The position numbers were made by a program, and so were the translations under genes. DNA of 64,000 nt. Origin: CADEEN01 sp963751775 (GTDB lineage: Bacteria > Pseudomonadota > Gammaproteobacteria > Burkholderiales > Burkholderiaceae_C). The DNA lies in NCBI GenBank assembly GCA_963751775.1, contig CAVVVW010000005.1, positions 11,573-75,572 on the forward strand. The letters run 5' to 3'. Positions within the stretch are counted from its first letter, which is position 1. Each line of letters opens with the position of its first letter. Below the pieces are notes generated by a model, which had not been told where the DNA came from, ran no database searches, and saw nothing but the letters and a program-made list of their open reading frames with translations. Below, one piece after another: positions 10,084 through 23,378 of this stretch.

Positions 10084-12689
10084 GATGTGAAGTTCGCGTT
10101 GGCAGTTGCATGCGCGCTTTGCGCGGGCGTTGTGTGTGTGGTTCCGAGCAGCCCGGCCACTCCGGCGCGAGACGAGACATCGACCGGCAGCGTGAAGGAA
10201 AAACGACAGCCCACGACAGCCGTGCCATTGTAGAGGTTCGTCGCCCGCATCCGGCCGCGGTGCGACTCGACGATCGAGCGGCACAGCGCCAGGCCGATGC
10301 CCAGGCCTTCGGCCTTGGTCGAGAAGAAGGCTTCGTACAGGCGCGCCAGCACGTCCTCGCGCACGCCGGGGCCGCGGTCGGTGACGCAGAATTCGATGAC
10401 GCCGCCTTCTTCGTGCGTGTGCCGCGGCACCACACGCAACTCGATGTGGCGGCGCGTGGCCGGCAGCTGCGCCGTGTCGATGGCTTCGGCTGCATTCTTC
10501 AGCAGGTTCAGCACCACCTGCTCGATCAGGATCGGATCGCAGTACAGGGCCGGCAGGCGTTGCGCGACGTAGGTCGTGAGCGCGACATTGCGGCGGCGCA
10601 ACTCGATGCCGGCCAGATCGACCGCGTCGTCGATGATCGACCGCGCCTCCGCGCGCTGCCGTTGTGGTTCGCTGCGCTTCACGAAGGCCCGGATGCGATG
10701 GATGATCTGGCCCGCGCGCTCGGCCTGATGCGCCGTCTTCTGCAATGCGGCCACGAGGTCGTCCCTGGCGATCGAATCGCCGCGCACCCGCGAGATCATT
10801 CCATTGCAGTAGTTGGTGATCGCCGTCAGTGGCTGGTTCAACTCATGGGCCACCGAACTGGCCATCTCGCCCATCGTCACCAGCCGGCTCGTGACCTGCG
10901 CCTTCTCCGCCTGGTGCGCCGCCTGCTCTTCGATGCGCCGGCGCGCCGTGATGTCGGTGGCGATCAGCATTTGCGCCAGCCGCCCGTCGGTCCATTGCAG
11001 GTAGCGCGAGCGCACGTCGAACCACTTCTTCAGGCTGTCGACATAGACCTCGCGCGGGTCCGCGCCACTGGCGGTGAGCGACTCGGTGGGCAGGCCCGAC
11101 AGGCTGTCGACGTCGTCGCCGTCGTCGTCGTCGGTCGGCAGCAACGAGGGCGACACCGTGCTGCTGGCCAGTTGGGCGTGTCCCTTCGGGTCGGCGCCGA
11201 ACCACAGCCGGTAGGAGCGGTTCGCGAACAGCAATTCGTTTTGCTGCACCGACAGCACCGAGACCGCGGCGTCCAGGCCCTCGAGCACGGTGGTGAAACG
11301 TTCGTGCGAGGCCGAGAGCTGGTCGCGGATGCGCTTGGCCTCGGTGATGTTGGTCATCGAGGTCATCCAGCCCGTATGTTGGCCGCGGGCGTCGATCAGC
11401 GGCGAGACGTACATCCGCGAATCGAACACGGTGGCGTCCTTGCGCATGACCTTGACCTCGATGCCGCCCGCCGGGCTGCGCCCCTGCAACTCCTGCTGCA
11501 GCAGGCGCATGTTCTCCTCGATGCGGTCGCTCGGCCAGTACGGGAACGGGGGCGTCTGGCCGACGAGCTCGGTCTCGGTAAAGCCGGTCATGGCGCAGAA
11601 CGCCGGGTTGATGTACGTGATGCGGCCCTCGGTATCCATCGCGCGCATGCCGGTCAGCATCGAGTTTTCCATCGCGCGGCGGAAGTTGGCTTCCTGCACC
11701 AGCGTGCTCTGCATCTGGCTGCGTCGACGCATATGGCGCCAGGTGCCGAGCAGCATCCAGACCGTCAGCACCGACAGCGCCACGACCATCCAGAACAGCG
11801 TATTGCCGACCAGGCCGACCGAGGTGCGCCAGCCCTGACCGCGCAGCACCAGGCCGTTTGCTCGCGGGGGCCAGCGGCAGGTCGAAGACGATGGTCGGCC
11901 GGCTCGAGGGCTTGCCCGGCATCTGCAGCACGCTGCCGGCCAGTTCGCGGCCCTGTTCATCGAGCACGGCCACGGTGTGGCGCTGCGTCACTTCCGGCGG
12001 CACCGAGGCGCGCAGCAGCGCGTCGATGGCGTATTCGGCAATCAGTGCGCCAGTTGAAGCTGCCGTGCTCCAGCAGCGGGACCTGGAGCTGGAACACCGC
12101 CGTGCCGCTGGCATTGCGAAAGGCGCGCGAGAACAGCGGCCGGTGGCGTGTCGCGCGCGGCCACGAAGGTCCGCTCCGGCTCGCTGGCCTCGCCGGCGAC
12201 CGGCAGCGCCGGCGGCGTGGCTTCGTCGCTGGGTGTCGCTTCGAGGTGAAACGCGGCCACCGCATGGCCCGCGCGCAGGGAGCGGTCGCGTGCGACCCAG
12301 CTCAGGTGCGTCAGCGCCGTGCGATCGCGCGCGAACACGAGTGCCTGCGCAGTGAAGGCCGGGCCATCGATCTCGTGTCCGGCCACCTGGCGCGCCAGGC
12401 GCACGATCTGTTCCTGGTCGTCGAGCAGGCGCAGGCGAATCTGCTGCTGCGCGATCTCGGTGTCGCGCTGCACCGTATCGGTTGCACGATCGATTTCCTC
12501 ATTGCGCAGGTACCAGAACGCCGCAATGATGGCGGCCAGGAACAGCAGCACGGAGACCAGCGGGCCGATGGTGGCGAAACGGTCCTGCTTGGTCGGCGAC
12601 TGGCGCCGCCACCAGCGGCCGAACAGCCGCTGCCGGCGCGCGAACGGCAGCATTTCGCTGTCGCGGGCCAGGTCGGGGCGGAGTTGCAT
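10080..12689 (-). CDS. PAS-domain membrane sensor histidine kinase (frameshifted)
   Basis: About 869 residues. A first membrane segment lies at about residues 42-63 (ATIGPLVSVLLFLAAIIAAF), followed by a periplasmic sensor region and a second membrane segment (TLFWMVVALSVLTVWMLLG). Then come a PAS domain (AMDTEGRITYINPAFCAMTGF) with PAC, a second PAS domain, and HisKA/HATPase: SSVAHELNQPLTAITN (phospho-His), NLLKNAAEA (N box), DRGPGV and GLGIGLALC (G boxes). Frame changes near 12150, 12050 and 11870 lie only in the periplasmic region. It is divergent from aceE, so pyruvate dehydrogenase control by a metabolite-sensing pair is a reasonable inference. Confidence 0.85.
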
Positions 12690-12863
12690 GGGGCGGATTA
12701 TCGAGGCGACACCGGATGCGACACGCAACTGAATTTCACATTATGGTATTGATAGCCACTATTTGAAATTGCGAATGCCTTGTGCGACACTCGCAGTCGG
12801 CCGGCGCGGGCATCCGCGCGAGGCACTTGTGAGAGCCCGCAGAGACTTCAACAGGAGACAAGC
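12690..12863. promoter_or_regulatory. Divergent promoter region, sensor kinase / aceE
   Basis: A 174-bp gap between divergent starts, with an AT-rich core around 12731-12775. It contains an inverted repeat: AATTTCA at 12732-12738 and TGAAATTGCG at 12764-12773, with CGCAA also present left of the first arm. The arms are 25 bases apart, about 32 bases centre to centre or three helical turns. This is a candidate operator for the FixJ-type regulator or another factor. AGGAG precedes aceE at normal spacing. No promoter boxes are assigned with confidence. Confidence 0.45.
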
Positions 12864-15572
<2,709 letters not shown>

Positions 15573-15596
15573 GCGCAACGACAACGGAGACATCAC

Positions 15597-17248
15597 ATGG
15601 CGTTGGTCGAAGTCAAGGTCCCGGACATCGGTGACTTCAAGGAAGTGGAAGTCATCGAGTTGCTCGTCAAGCCGGGCGACACGGTGGCGGTCGACCAGTC
15701 GTTGCTGACGGTGGAGTCGGACAAGGCGTCGATGGAGATCCCGTCGTCGCATGCCGGCGTGGTCAAGGAACTGAAGGTCAAGCTCGGCGACAAGGTGGCC
15801 GAAGGCACGATGGTCTTGCTGCTCGATGCGGCCGGCGCGGCGCCGGCGGCGGCGCCGGCAGCGGCAGCGGCAGCGGCGCCCGTGCAGGCATCGATCGCGA
15901 TCGTTGCCCGCGGCTGCGCCCGCGGCACCGACGGCGAGCGGCTCGTTCGACGTCGTCGTGCCGGACATCGGCGACTTCGACGAGGTGGCCGTGATCGAGG
16001 TCTTCGTCAAGGCGGGCGACAGCGTCAAGGTCGAGCAAAGCCTGATCACCGTCGAGAGCGACAAGGCGTCGATGGAGATCCCCTCGTCGCATGCCGGTGT
16101 GGTCAAGGACCTCAAGGTCAAGGTCGGCGACAAGGTCAAGCAAGGCAGCTTGATCGCCGTACTGCAGGGCGCGGCGGGTGCGGCACAGGTCGCCAGCGCG
16201 CGGCCGCCGTCGCTGTCGGCCACGCTCAGCCGCAGCGCCAGCGCCCGCTGCAACGCCAGCCCCTGTCACGTCCGCGCCGCCGGTGCAGGAACCGAGCGCG
16301 GTCGGTGGCGCATTGCCGCACGCCTCGCCGTCGATCCGCCGGCTGGCGCGCGAACTCGGCGTGCCGCTGGCCGAAGTCAAGGGCAGCGGCCCGAAGGGCC
16401 GCATCACGCAGGAGGATGTGCAGGGCTTCGTCAAGGGCGTGATGGCCGGCGCGGTGCAGACCGCGGCGCAACGGGCGAAGGCGCCGGCAGCGGCCACGGC
16501 CGGCGGTGGCATGATCCCGGGTCTGTTGCCGTGGCCGCAAGTCGACTTCACGAAGTTCGGCCCGATCGAGCGCCGGGACCTTTCGCGCATCAAGAAGATC
16601 AGCGGCGCCAACCTGCATCGCAACTGGGTGCTGATCCCGCACGTGACGAACAACGACGAGGCCGACATCACCGAGCTCGAGGCCTTTCGCATTGCGACCA
16701 ACAAGGAAAACGAGAAGTCCGGCCTCAAGGTCACGATGCTCGCCTTCGTGATCCGGGCGGTGGTCTCGGCGCTGAAGAAGTTTCCCGATTTCAACGCCAG
16801 CCTGGACGGCGAGCAGCTCGTCTACAAGCAGTATTTCCACATCGGCTTTGCCGCCGATACGCCCAACGGCCTGGTCGTGCCCGTGCTGCGCGACGCCGAC
16901 AAGAAGGGCGTGCTGCAGATCAGCGCCGAGATGGGCGAGCTGGCCAAGAAGGCGCGCGACGGCAAGCTCGGTCCGGCCGACATGACCGGGGGCTGCATGT
17001 CGATCAGCTCGCTGGGCGGCATCGGTGGCACCCACTTCACGCCCATCATCAATGCCCCCGAGGTCGCGATCCTGGGCTTGTCGAAGAGTTCATTGAAGCC
17101 GGTGTGGGACGGCAAGGCCTTCCAGCCGCGCCTGGTGCTGCCGCTTTCGCTGTCTTACGACCACCGCGTGATCGACGGCGCGTCGGCCGCGCGCTTCAAT
17201 GCCTACCTCGGGCAGGTTCTCGCCGACTTCCGGCGCGTGCTCCTGTAG
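15597..17248 (+). CDS. aceF: Dihydrolipoamide acetyltransferase E2, two lipoyl domains (frameshifted)
   Basis: About 550 residues. Two N-terminal lipoyl domains each carry the VESDKASMEIPSSHAG lipoylation motif (Lys43 in the first), joined by Ala/Pro linkers. Then come a peripheral E1/E3-binding domain (SPSIRRLARELGVPLAEVKGSGPKGRI) and the catalytic core ending in LSYDHRVIDGA, with the active-site His and Asp. Frame changes near 15905 and 16180-16250 fall in the low-complexity linkers. The gene sits 24 bp after aceE, with GGAG before its ATG. Confidence 0.95.
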
Positions 17249-17257
17249 GGTCACGCG

Positions 17258-17830
17258 ATGACGACGGTAGCCGTGGTGCGCAAGGGCGCCCAGGTGGCGA
17301 TTGCCGCCGACAGCCTGGTGACCTTCGGCGACACCAAGTTGTCGCACGCCTACGAGGCCAACGCCAAGCTGTTCAAGGTCGGCGACTCGTATTTCGGCAT
17401 GGCCGGCACGACGGCGCATTTTCCGGTGCTGCGCAAGGCACTGACGGCGCTGCCGCCCGATGAGCTGAAGCTGCACACGCGCGACGAGGTCTTCGACACC
17501 TTCCTCAGGCTGCATCCCAAGCTCAAGGAGCAGTATTTCCTGAACCCGAAGGAGGAAGACGCCGACCCCTACGAGAGCAGCCAGTTCACGGTGCTGATCG
17601 CCAACGCGCATGGCCTGTTCGGCGTCTACTCGTACCGCGAGGTGTTCGAGTTCGAGCGCTTCTGGGCCATGGGCTCGGGCCGCAGCTTCGCGCTCGGTGC
17701 GATGTATGCCGGTTACGACAAGCTGAAGACGGCGCGCGAGATCGCCACGCTCGGCGTCGAGGCCGGCAATGAATTCGACAAGAACTCGGCCGCGCCGGTG
17801 CGGCTGTTCACCATCAAATTGAAGGGATGA
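17258..17830 (+). CDS. HslV-like Ntn-hydrolase inside the PDH operon
   Basis: A 190-residue intact protein. After removal of Met1 it would begin TTVAVVRKGAQVAIAADSLV, matching the start of HslV/proteasome beta subunits. Thr1 is the candidate nucleophile and Asp17 is conserved. A Lys at mature position 36 (NAKLFK) lines up with HslV Lys33 after a three-residue insertion. A later GSGRSFALGAMYAG resembles the HslV GSGG segment. No HslU ATPase gene is nearby. It lies 10 bp after aceF and its stop overlaps the beginning of lpdA, so it is surely part of the operon. Database entries for this family may be misnamed; I infer a self-compartmentalizing peptidase of unknown target. Confidence 0.8.
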   Translation: MTTVAVVRKGAQVAIAADSLVTFGDTKLSHAYEANAKLFKVGDSYFGMAGTTAHFPVLRKALTALPPDELKLHTRDEVFDTFLRLHPKLKEQYFLNPKEEDADPYESSQFTVLIANAHGLFGVYSYREVFEFERFWAMGSGRSFALGAMYAGYDKLKTAREIATLGVEAGNEFDKNSAAPVRLFTIKLKG

Positions 17831-17835
17831 GCCCG

Positions 17836-19593
17836 ATGGCTGCGATCGAAATCCAGGTGCCCGACATCGGCGACTTCAAGGACGTGGCCGTGATCGAGCT
17901 GTTGGTCAAGCCCGGCGACACGGTCAAGGCCGAGCAGTCGCTGATCACCGTCGAAAGCGACAAGGCGTCGATGGAGATTCCGTCGTCGCATGCCGGCGTC
18001 GTGAAGGCACTTCGGGTCAAGGTCGGCGACACGGTGAACCAGGGCTCGGTGATCCTCACGCTGGAGTCGAGCGCAACGTCCGCGGCGACGACCGCGGCGC
18101 CGCCGCCGGCCGCCGCCGCCGCGCCAGCGGCTGCGCCGGTGGCGGCACCAGCGGCCGCCAGCTACGCCGGCGGCGCCGACCTCGAATGCGACATGCTCGT
18201 GCTCGGCGCCGGGCCGGGCGGCTACTCGGCCGCCTTTCGCGCCGCCGACCTCGGCCTGAAGACGGTGCTCGTCGAGCGCTTCGCCACCCTCGGTGGCGTG
18301 TGCCTGAACGTGGGCTGCATCCCGAGCAAGGCGCTGCTGCATGTGGCCGCGGTGATGGACGAGGTCAATCACTTCGCCGACCTCGGCGTCAGTTTCGGCA
18401 AACCCAAGGTCGACCTGGCCAAGCTGCTGGCGCACAAGAACAAGGTGGTGGGCAAGCTCACCGGCGGCCTGGCGGCGATGGCCAAGATGCGCAAGGTGAC
18501 GGTGCTCACCGGCAGCGGCGAGTTCGCCGACCCGCATCACCTGACGGTGACGATGGCCGACGGCAAGACGCAGACGATCCGCTTCAAGAACGCGATCATC
18601 GCCGCCGGCTCCGAGGCCGTGAAGCTGCCCTTCCTGCCCAAGGACGACCCGCGCGTGATGACCTCGACCGGCGCGCTCGAGTTGCGGCAGCTGCCCGCGC
18701 GCATGCTGGTCGTCGGCGGCGGCATCATCGGCCTGGAGATGGGCACGGTGTACTCGACGCTCGGTGCGCGGCTGGACGTGGTCGAGATGCTCGACACGCT
18801 GATGACCGGCGCCGACCGCGATCTGGTGAAGGTCTGGCAGAAGATGAACGCGCCACGCTTCGACAAGATCATGCTCGGGACCAAGACCGTCGGCGCCGAG
18901 GCGAAGAAGGACGGCATCTGGGTCCGCTTCGAAGGCCCGGGCGCGCCGGCCGACGCCGTGCGCTACGACCTCGTGCTGCAGGCCGTCGGCCGCGTGCCCA
19001 ACGGCAAGAAGATCGCCGCCGACAAGGCCGGCGTGATCGTCGGCGAGCGCGGCTTCATACCCGTGGACGCGCAGATGCGGACCAACGTGGCGCACATCTT
19101 CGCCATCGGCGACATCGTCGGCCAGCCGATGCTGGCGCACAAGGCGGTGCACGAGGCGCATGTCGCGGCCGAGGTGGCCGCGGGCGACAGCAAGGCGCAG
19201 TTCGACGCCCGCGTCATCCCGAGCGTGGCCTACACCGACCCCGAGGTGGCCTGGGTCGGACTGACGGAGGACGAGGCCAAGGCCAAGGGCATCGCCGTCA
19301 AGAAGGGCCTGTTCCCGTGGACCGCGTCGGGCCGGGCGATCGCCAACGGTCGCGACGAAGGCTTCACCAAGTTGCTGTTCGACGCCGCCAGCCATCGCAT
19401 CGTCGGCGGTGGCATCGTCGGCACCCATGCCGGCGACATGATCGGCGAGGTCGCGTTGGCGATCGAGATGGGCGCCGACGCCGTCGACATCGGCAAGACG
19501 ATCCACCCGCATCCGACGCTGGGTGAATCGATCGGCATGGCGGCCGAGGTCGCGCACGGCTCGTGCACCGACCTGCCGCCGCCGCGCAGGTAG
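17836..19593 (+). CDS. lpdA: Lipoyl-domain-fused dihydrolipoamide dehydrogenase E3
   Basis: A 585-residue intact flavoenzyme that reoxidizes E2 dihydrolipoyl groups with NAD+. An N-terminal lipoyl domain (ESDKAS, lipoyl Lys43) and an Ala/Pro linker precede the E3 body: FAD-binding GAGPGGYSAAFRAADLG, redox disulfide GGVCLNVGCIPSK, NAD-binding VVGGGIIGLEMG, and the C-terminal HPHPTLGE with the catalytic His. ATG 17836 is preferred over ATG 17827 because AAGGG then lies 9 bases upstream instead of touching the start codon. The upstream ATG overlaps the previous gene's stop. Confidence 0.95.
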   Translation: MAAIEIQVPDIGDFKDVAVIELLVKPGDTVKAEQSLITVESDKASMEIPSSHAGVVKALRVKVGDTVNQGSVILTLESSATSAATTAAPPPAAAAAPAAAPVAAPAAASYAGGADLECDMLVLGAGPGGYSAAFRAADLGLKTVLVERFATLGGVCLNVGCIPSKALLHVAAVMDEVNHFADLGVSFGKPKVDLAKLLAHKNKVVGKLTGGLAAMAKMRKVTVLTGSGEFADPHHLTVTMADGKTQTIRFKNAIIAAGSEAVKLPFLPKDDPRVMTSTGALELRQLPARMLVVGGGIIGLEMGTVYSTLGARLDVVEMLDTLMTGADRDLVKVWQKMNAPRFDKIMLGTKTVGAEAKKDGIWVRFEGPGAPADAVRYDLVLQAVGRVPNGKKIAADKAGVIVGERGFIPVDAQMRTNVAHIFAIGDIVGQPMLAHKAVHEAHVAAEVAAGDSKAQFDARVIPSVAYTDPEVAWVGLTEDEAKAKGIAVKKGLFPWTASGRAIANGRDEGFTKLLFDAASHRIVGGGIVGTHAGDMIGEVALAIEMGADAVDIGKTIHPHPTLGESIGMAAEVAHGSCTDLPPPRR

Positions 19594-19977
19594 CGAGCGC
19601 CGCACTTCTCTGGGCTCTGGGCCCCCGAAGCCGCCACGTCGATCGCCGCGACAGGCGATCGCGTGGCGATCGTCGGCATGGCGTGTCCCACGTCGACCTG
19701 CGCCTTCGGCCGCGCAAGACAGACGCGGTCCGCTGGCCCTGACGCACGCTGTGCGAGCGCGTGCACGTCAGATGGCGACCGGAATCGGTGCGGCAATTTC
19801 GCACGATCGGCAAACCCGAAAGGGTGCACGCGGCGACACAAACGATCGGACGTTACGAAATCTAACAACGCCGTGACCTTCGTCACTTCGCAAGGGTGTA
19901 TGCGAACGCCGCGCTGGCGGTTCGGCCAGCGTTCGCCGATATAAACAGCGCATCAACTTCAGAGAACGGGCAAGAAC
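19594..19977. other. Intergenic region between lpdA and the collagen-like gene
   Basis: A 384-bp stretch without a convincing gene. It holds a hairpin at 19641-19660 (GATCGCC, loop GCGACA, GGCGATC) that may end the PDH transcript, though no T-tract follows. A second perfect 7-bp hairpin lies at 19912-19931 (CGCTGGC, loop GGTTCG, GCCAGCG), about 47 bases before the collagen-like start. The AT-rich stretch just after it (CGATATAAACAG) could be promoter-related. The short ORFs here have no recognisable motifs. Confidence 0.5.
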
Positions 19978-21922
19978 ATGAATTCGAGGGACCTGGGGCT
20001 GCGCACCCTGCACCTGAAGGCTGCAAGCGCATTGGCGCTGTCGGCCCTCACGCTGGCGCTGGCTGCGTGCGGTGGCGGCGGTAGCGATGGGCTCGTCGTG
20101 GCGAGCAGTGGGCGCGCAGCGCTGGCTTCGGTGAGCATCGAGCCGGTTGGCGTCAATTGCGCCAATGGCGGGGCAAAGATCAGCTCGGGCCTGGACAGCG
20201 ACGGCAACGGCGCGCTCGACGCCGCGGAGATCACCGGTACGCAATACGCCTGCAACGGTGCGCCGGGCGCGACGGGTGCAGCGGGTGCAGATGGCGCGAC
20301 CGGCGCGCAGGTGCACGGGCGCCGCAGGTGCGGCCGGTGCGGCAGGCCAGAACGGATTGGCCACCCTGGTGGTCATGAGCGACGAGGCCCCAGGTGCCAA
20401 CTGCGGCAGCGGCGGCAAGCAGGTCAGCATCGGTCTGGATATCAATCTCAACGGCGTGCTCGATTCCGGTGAGTCGAGCTCGGTCAGCTATGTCTGCAAT
20501 GGGGCGACCGGCGCGACTGGCGCCGCCGGCGCGACTGGTGCAACCGGAGCAACCGGAGCAACCGGTGCGAACCGGTGCGACCGGTGCGACCGGAGCAACC
20601 GGTGCCAACGGAACCGATGGTCTTAACAGCCTGGCTTCGAGCGTGGTCGAGCCTGCCGGCGCAAACTGCGCAAACGGCGGCATCAAGACGAGCTACGGAC
20701 TCGATGCCAATCGTGACGGCACGCTCGACAGTGGTGAAGTCAGCGGCAGTCAGTATGTCTGCACCGGTGGCACGGGCGCCGCCGGTATCAATGGCCTGAC
20801 AGCGCTGGTATCGACCAGCAGCGAGGCCGCTGGTGCCAACTGCGCCGACGGTGGCACGAGGATCGACGTCGGCGTCGATGCCGATCGCAGCGGCGTGCTT
20901 GACGCCAGCGAGATTGCCTCTACCAGCTACGTTTGTGCCGGTGCGTCAGGGGCGACGGGTGCCACGGGTGCCACAGGTGCCACAGGTGCCACAGGTGCCA
21001 CAGGTGCCACAGGTGCCACGGGCGCACACAGGGCGCAACAGGCGCAACAGGTGCCATCGGCGCGACCGGCACCAACGGACTCACCAGCCTGATCGCAGTG
21101 ATGCCAGAACTGGCGGGGTCGAACTGCACCTATGGCGGCGTCAAGACCGAGTCCGGGGTCGATGCCAATGGCAACGGCGCATTGGACGGCGCCGAAATCA
21201 GTGGCACAGCGCAATACGTCTGCAATGGCGCCCCCGGCGCAACGGGTGCAACCGGTGCAACCGGTGCAACGGGCGCAACGGGCGCGACCGGTGCGACGGG
21301 TGCGACTGGTGCCGCAGGCGCAACAGGTGCCAGTGGCCTCAACAGCCTGATCCGAATGACACCGGAACCGGCAGGTGCTGCCTGCGCCTATGGCGGTGCC
21401 AAGACGGAGTCCGGGCTGGATTCGAATGGCAACAACACGCTGGATGCGGGCGAAATCAACACCACGCTGTACGTCTGCAACGGTGCGCCTGGTGCGACCG
21501 GTGCCCCTGGTACAACCGGATCGGCCAGTGCGACGGTCGCCGCAACCTCGACGATCACGTCCGGGACGTACGCACAGAACAGCGGCCCAACGGTATCGGT
21601 CACGGTGCCTGCCTCCGGGAATGTGCTCGTCTTGCTTACCAGCGGGATCAGCGACGCCGACGCCACCAACAACGGGACCGACACGGGCGGGTACATGAGT
21701 TTCGTGTCAACGGGTGGCACTGGCGACGTCGCTGCCTCTGACACGAGGGCGCTCGCGTACTTCCCGGCAAGAAGCGCCGGTGGTGCGCAACTCAGTGCCG
21801 CGTTCTACGTGACGGGGCTCAGCCCGGGCCTTCATACCTTCACCACGAATACCAGAAACACCGCGAGCGGTTCCGGTACGACATTCACGAACCGCTCCAT
21901 CACGGTCATACCGATGCCGTAA
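19978..21922 (+). CDS. Collagen-like repeat lipoprotein with DUF7151-type calcium modules (frameshifted)
   Basis: About 647 residues. The lipobox is LALAACGG. Then follow five similar modules of ~50 residues, each with NCANGG-like Cys, a D-x-D/N-x-N/D-G-x-L-D-x-x-E loop and a closing YVCNG. The modules are separated by collagen-like Gly-Ala-Thr triplet tracts. A C-terminal ~120-residue beta-rich domain has no repeats. The Asp-rich loops look like EF-hand/dockerin-type calcium loops. Three frame changes (near 20310, 20570 and 21025) all fall in the repetitive Gly-Ala-Thr tracts. They may be sequencing errors or genuine repeat-slippage. It is probably surface-exposed and trimeric; function unknown. 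Confidence 0.75.
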
Positions 21923-22058
21923 GGCAACGGTCTTGCCACAGCGCAACAGGAAGAGGGGGCCTCGGGCTCCCTCTCTGCATTGAGGCGGCGCTCGCCAGGC
22001 TTCCTGCGGCATTCCACCGTCGTCCCGTAGCGGGGTGAGCTCGGTGGGCCGCCGCCGG

Positions 22059-22610
22059 TCAGCCGATGTCGGCGCAGTGCAAGCCGGACTGACCGCGCCG
22101 CCGGTCGTCGAAGAAGAAGCGCAAGGTCTCGCGCACGGTTCGAAAGGCGATTTCGTCCCAGGGTACCTCGTCTTCGCGGAACAGCCGTGCCTGCAGCGAT
22201 TCGCTGCCCGGTGCCAGCGCCGGCGAGGTCATCGTGGCGAGGTAGAAGAAGTGCACCTGGCCGACGCGCACGACATTCAAGACCGAGAACAACGCGCCGA
22301 GTTCGATCTGGGCCCCGGCCTCCTCGATGGTTTCCCGCACGGCGCCCTGGGCGGTGGTTTCTCCGAGCTCCAGAAATCCCGCCGGCAGGGTCCAGAAGCC
22401 GCGCCGCGGTTCGATCGCGCGTTGACACAGCAGCACCCGATCGTCCCAGACCGGCAGCGTGCCGACGACGTTGAGCGGGTTTTCGTAGTGCACCGTGGCG
22501 CAGGCCGGGCAGACGGCGCGCTCGCGGTTGTCGTCGGGCGGTACGACGTAGGCCACCGGCGTGCCGCAGGCGCGGCAATGCTTGATTCGGGCGCGCTCGG
22601 TCAGCAACAT
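22059..22610 (-). CDS. Nudix hydrolase with N-terminal zinc ribbon
   Basis: A 183-residue intact protein. A zinc ribbon (CRACG near residue 13 and CPAC about 20 residues later) precedes a Nudix domain whose box reads GFLELGETTAQGAVRETIEEAGA, a full GX5EX7REUXEEXGU match. The enzyme should hydrolyse a nucleoside diphosphate derivative; the substrate is unknown. ATG 22610 is preferred since the zinc ribbon follows at once; an in-frame ATG further upstream is possible. It is divergent from the FAH-family gene. Confidence 0.85.
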   Translation of the reverse strand: MLLTERARIKHCRACGTPVAYVVPPDDNRERAVCPACATVHYENPLNVVGTLPVWDDRVLLCQRAIEPRRGFWTLPAGFLELGETTAQGAVRETIEEAGAQIELGALFSVLNVVRVGQVHFFYLATMTSPALAPGSESLQARLFREDEVPWDEIAFRTVRETLRFFFDDRRRGQSGLHCADIG

Positions 22611-22665
22611 GGTGGTGCAGTTTAGCGGTGGCATCATCGCAGGCTGACAGCCAGGAGACACCTCG

Positions 22666-23360
22666 ATGAATGCCGTGATTCCCGACCCCCGTCCAGCCCA
22701 CCGTTCCCGTCGCCGGCGGCGGCGTGTTTCCGGTCCGCCGCATCTACTGCGTCGGCCGCAACTATGTCGAACATGCGCAGGAGATGGGCTTCACCGGCCG
22801 CGAGCCGCCGTTCTTCTTCATGAAGCCGGGCGATGCGGTGGTGCCGGTGGCCGAGGGCGAAACCGGCGTCATCGACTACCCGTCGCTGACGAAGAACCTG
22901 CACCACGAGATCGAACTGGTGGTGGCGATCGGCAAGGGCGGGCGCAATATCGCCGCGGCCGACGCCTTCAAGCACATCTACGGCTATGCCGTCGGCCTGG
23001 ACATGACGCGGCGCGACCTGCAAGGCGAGGCCAAGAAGCTGGGCCGGCCGTGGTGCATCGGCAAGGGGTTCGACCAGTCGGCGCCGATCGGGCCCATCCA
23101 CCCGGCCAGCGTCACCGGCGAGCTGGCGCGCGGCGCGATCACGTTGACGGTCAATGGCCAGCAGCGCCAGAGCGGGCGACTTGAGCCAGCTCATCTGGAA
23201 CGTCGCCGAGACGATCGAACATCTGAGTGCGGCATGGACGCTGGCGCCGGGTGATCTGATCTTCACCGGCACGCCGGCCGGCGTGGCGGCGGTGGTGGCC
23301 GGCGACGTGATGGTCGGCGCGATCGACGGCCTGGGCACGCTGCGCGTGGCGGTGCGCTGA
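22666..23360 (+). CDS. nagK: Fumarylacetoacetate hydrolase family, probable fumarylpyruvate hydrolase (frameshifted)
   Basis: About 231 residues. The start of the FAH fold reads FPVRRIYCVGRNYVEHAQEMGF, followed by FFFMKPGDAVV, LHHEIELVVAIGKGG (metal-binding Glu residues), YAVGLDMTRRDLQ and FTGTPAGVAAV. These fit the fumarylpyruvate hydrolase branch that ends the gentisate pathway. Frame changes lie near 22692 and 23172. The next gene is a maleylpyruvate/maleylacetoacetate isomerase, which supports the pairing. No gentisate dioxygenase gene is visible here. AGGAG precedes ATG 22666. Confidence 0.75.
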
Positions 23361-23378
23361 GTCGGCGAGGTGGGTGCG

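Noticed and set aside
20940..21320. Short regular repeats that could be taken for a CRISPR array
   Set aside because: The units are contiguous 9-base coding repeats (Gly-Ala-Thr) without spacers, inside an ORF.
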